From Streptomyces flaveolus (GTDB lineage: Bacteria; Actinomycetota; Actinomycetes; Streptomycetales; Streptomycetaceae): DNA of 64,000 bases. Both the position numbers and the translations under genes were made by a program. The DNA lies in contig NZ_JNWV01000022.1 in NCBI RefSeq assembly GCF_000716535.1, forward strand, positions 62,001 through 126,000. The letters are read 5' to 3'. Shown in pieces: positions 61,827 through 64,000 of this stretch (positions within the stretch are counted from its first letter, which is position 1; the number at the start of each line of letters is the position of its first letter). Below the pieces are notes generated by a model. That model was not told where the DNA came from. It saw only the letters and a program-made list of their open reading frames with translations, and searched no databases.

Positions 61827-64000
61827 GTGACGGGGTTCGTCTTCTCACGCGCGCGTGCGCACCGCCTGCTGCTGGGCGCCGCGCTGCTGACGGTGGTGCT
61901 GACCACCACCGTGCTGGCGACGCTCACGGCGTACTCGGGGGCGATCGGCGACGCGGCGCTGCGCCATCTCCTCGCCGACCCGCGGGGCGCCGCCGACACC
62001 GCGTTGATCGTCAAGGCGGACGTGCCCCCGGCCGAGCGGACCGCGGCCGACACCGCCGTACGCCGGGGCGCGCGCCGTACCTTCGCCGGGTTGCCGGTGA
62101 CCGTACGGACCCTGCGCCGCTCGGGGCCGTACGCCCTGCCCCGCTCCCTCCAGCCGCCCGCGAGCAGGGCGGGCGACCCGGACCTGACCTACTTCGCGGC
62201 CCTGGACCGCACGCAGGTGCGGGTGGCCGCCGGCCGCCTCCCCCGCCGCACCGACGGCGAGGCCGAGGTGGCGCTCCCGGAGACGGCCGCCCGCGCGCTG
62301 CGGCTGAAGCCCGGCGCGCGGCTCACCCTGGCGAACCGGCTGCGGGGCCCCGCGGTCCGGGTCCGGGTCGTCGGCGTGTACCGCCCCGCCTCGGTGACCG
62401 CACCGTACTGGCGGCTGGACGACCTGCTCGGGCGCGGGGTGAAGAAGTCCGGCTTCACGACGTACGGCCCGCTGCTCGCCGACCCCGCCGTCCTCACCGG
62501 CGGCCGGGTCAGCGCCGGTGCGACGGGCTGGCTGGCGTCGGCGGACTTCGCCTCCGTGACGACCGGACGGATCGGGGAACTGCGCGCGGCGGCCCGGGCC
62601 GGCAGCGCGGCCCTGCGCGAGCCGGCCGCGCTGAGCGGTACGACGGTGTCGCAGACAGCGCTGCCGGACGTGCTGGACCGGGTGGAGCGTTCGCTGCTCG
62701 TGGCCCGTTCCACCCTGCTGATCGTCGCGCTCCAGCTCGTCCTCCTCGCCGGGTACGCGCTGCTGCTGGTCGCCCGGCTGCTCAGCACCGAACGCGCCGA
62801 CGAGACCCGACTGCTGAGGGCCCGCGGCGCCTCCCGCACCCGGATCGCCGCACTCGCCGGGGCCGAGGCGCTGCTGCTCGCGCTGCCCGCGGCCGCATGC
62901 GCGCCCCTGCTCGCCGGCCCGCTCACCGCCCTGCTGGCCGGGCACGGCCCGCTGGCCCGGCTCGGCCTGCGCCTGGACCTCCCGCCCGCCGGCCGGCCCG
63001 CCGTCTGGCTGGTCGCGGCCGGGGTCGCCGTCGGCTGTGCGCTGGCGGTGACCGTACCGGCGGTGAGGGGGACGGGGGCCGAGGTGCGCGCGTCCGGGCG
63101 CCGGCGCTCCTGGGCCCTGCGACTCCGGGGGAAGGCGGCCCGGCCGGACGGCGCGCGGGCCGTGCCGGCCCCGCTGCGGGCCGGCGCCGACCTCGGGCTG
63201 CTCGCGATCGCCGGGGTCGCCTACTGGCAGCTGAGCCGGCAGGACTCCGGCGCCGTGGCCGCCGACCGGTCCGGCGCGCTCGGCGTCGATCCGCTGCTGG
63301 TGGCCGCGCCCGCGCTGGCCCTGCTCGCCGGGACCGTGCTCACGCTGCGGCTGCTGCCGCCCGTCGCGCGGTTCGCCGAACGGTGGGCGGCCGGCGGGCG
63401 GGGGCTGCCGGTGGCGCTGGCCGGCTGGCAGTTCAGCCGGCGCACCGCGCGCGGCGCGGGCCCGGTGCTGCTGCTCGTCCTCGCCGTGGCCCTCGGCATG
63501 CTCGCGATCGGGCAGGCCGCCTCCTGGGACCGCTCGCAGGACGACCAGGCCGACTTCCGGGCCGGGGTGCCGGTGCGGGTCCTGGCCACCGGGGAGGACG
63601 AGTTCGGCCGTACGGACCTGTACGCCGGCCTGCCACGGGTGCGCGAGGCGGCCCCGGCCGTGCGCGCCGCCCAGCCGCTGTCCGGTGACCGCACGGCGAC
63701 CGTGCTGGCCCTGGACACCGCGCACGCGGCGGACGCGGTCCTCATGCGCCCCGACCTGGCGGACGAACCGGTACGGCCGCTGCTGGGCCGGCTCACCCCC
63801 CGGGGCACCCCGGCCGGGGCCGAGGTCCCGGCGGGCACCGCCCGGCTGAAGCTGACGGCGCGGCTGCACAGCTCGACCGGACCGGGCACCACGACCACGG
63901 TGACGGTGACCCTGACCGACCGGTACGGGGTGCCGTACCAACTGCCGATCGGGCAGCTCACCGCCGACGGGCGCCCGCACGCCCTGATCCTCGCCCTCGG
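61827..64000 (+). CDS. FtsX/MacB-like ABC transporter permease (3' truncated)
   Basis: The frame starts at a GTG after GGGGGCCGG and is still open at the window end (about 724 residues seen). An N-terminal span (RLLLGAALLTVVLTTTVLAT) is followed by an extracytoplasmic domain of about 230 aa, then a cluster of spans (STLLIVALQLVLLAGYALLL, RTRIAALAGAEALLLALPAA, VWLVAAGVAVGCALAV and more) with the FtsX-type LLRARGASRTRI loop. A second half begins around GPVLLLVLAVALGMLAIGQA. Large two-module permeases of this kind export lipids, proteins or drugs together with an ATPase, which should lie beyond the window. The substrate is unknown. Confidence 0.82.
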   Translation, partial: MTGFVFSRARAHRLLLGAALLTVVLTTTVLATLTAYSGAIGDAALRHLLADPRGAADTALIVKADVPPAERTAADTAVRRGARRTFAGLPVTVRTLRRSGPYALPRSLQPPASRAGDPDLTYFAALDRTQVRVAAGRLPRRTDGEAEVALPETAARALRLKPGARLTLANRLRGPAVRVRVVGVYRPASVTAPYWRLDDLLGRGVKKSGFTTYGPLLADPAVLTGGRVSAGATGWLASADFASVTTGRIGELRAAARAGSAALREPAALSGTTVSQTALPDVLDRVERSLLVARSTLLIVALQLVLLAGYALLLVARLLSTERADETRLLRARGASRTRIAALAGAEALLLALPAAACAPLLAGPLTALLAGHGPLARLGLRLDLPPAGRPAVWLVAAGVAVGCALAVTVPAVRGTGAEVRASGRRRSWALRLRGKAARPDGARAVPAPLRAGADLGLLAIAGVAYWQLSRQDSGAVAADRSGALGVDPLLVAAPALALLAGTVLTLRLLPPVARFAERWAAGGRGLPVALAGWQFSRRTARGAGPVLLLVLAVALGMLAIGQAASWDRSQDDQADFRAGVPVRVLATGEDEFGRTDLYAGLPRVREAAPAVRAAQPLSGDRTATVLALDTAHAADAVLMRPDLADEPVRPLLGRLTPRGTPAGAEVPAGTARLKLTARLHSSTGPGTTTTVTVTLTDRYGVPYQLPIGQLTADGRPHALILAL

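Noticed and set aside
61845..63980. 711-codon minus-strand frame at the right end
   Set aside because: Gln/Gly/Arg-rich without domains; the plus strand gives an FtsX-type permease open to the window end.

Overview
The window is a very GC-rich chromosomal segment from an actinomycete, almost certainly a Streptomyces. The evidence is the strong G/C third-position bias, the many GTG starts, ATGA-type overlaps, twin-arginine and lipoprotein signals, ECF sigma/anti-sigma pairs, and genes typical of the genus: sodF under a Nur box, the csnR-K chitosan-oligosaccharide operon, and a PknG signalling cluster. From memory (not checked), the gene order resembles the sodF-to-csn region of S. coelicolor. 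No rRNA, tRNA, CRISPR array, transposase or integrase was recognised; this looks like conserved core rather than an island. Only the first gene (flavin monooxygenase) and the last (ABC permease) run off the ends.

Layout. 1-3.3 kb: flavin monooxygenase and TauD-like dioxygenase (probably organosulfur use), then an amino-acid permease. 3.4-4.8 kb: iron SOD with its Nur operator and a 3' region that may yield a small RNA, convergent with a histidine phosphatase. 4.9-14.9 kb: DsbA-like reductase, PepN-type aminopeptidase, an HTH plus nuclease-like protein, SGNH hydrolase, glycosyltransferase, secreted serine hydrolase, Tat-exported metallophosphoesterase. 14.9-23 kb: NUDIX hydrolase, large secreted S8 protease, an ECF sigma factor with a translationally coupled membrane partner, asd, an M50-like gene remnant and a DUF1203 protein. 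23.2-30.9 kb: a second PepN, a Gly/Asn/Phe/Tyr-rich secreted protein, a divergent EamA exporter/MarR pair sharing a double palindrome, then malQ between two small genes. 31-35.6 kb: a second ECF sigma/zinc-finger anti-sigma pair continuing into an ABC transporter operon. 35.7-40.5 kb: HNH endonuclease, MscS channel, Uma2-family protein, two small envelope proteins and a secreted protein. 40.6-49 kb: csnR-E-F-G-H-K and an NCS1 permease. 49.2-60.2 kb: a seven-gene signalling locus (GlnX-like membrane protein, GlnH-like binding protein, coiled-coil protein, PknG kinase, PP2C phosphatase, VWA protein, FHA protein). 60.2-64 kb: PCMT-like methyltransferase, truncated haemoglobin, FtsX-like ABC permease.

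How genes work together. csnR-K encodes a complete uptake and breakdown route for amino-sugar oligomers except for the ABC ATPase, which streptomycetes usually supply from elsewhere (MsiK). The 49-60 kb locus joins an extracytoplasmic amino-acid-type sensor, a soluble kinase, a phosphatase and a phosphopeptide-binding FHA protein. Three of its proteins each carry two N-terminal zinc ribbons, and the coiled-coil gene contains the only in-frame TTA codon I noticed, which would place it under bldA control. This locus is the most promising place for an incompletely described system.
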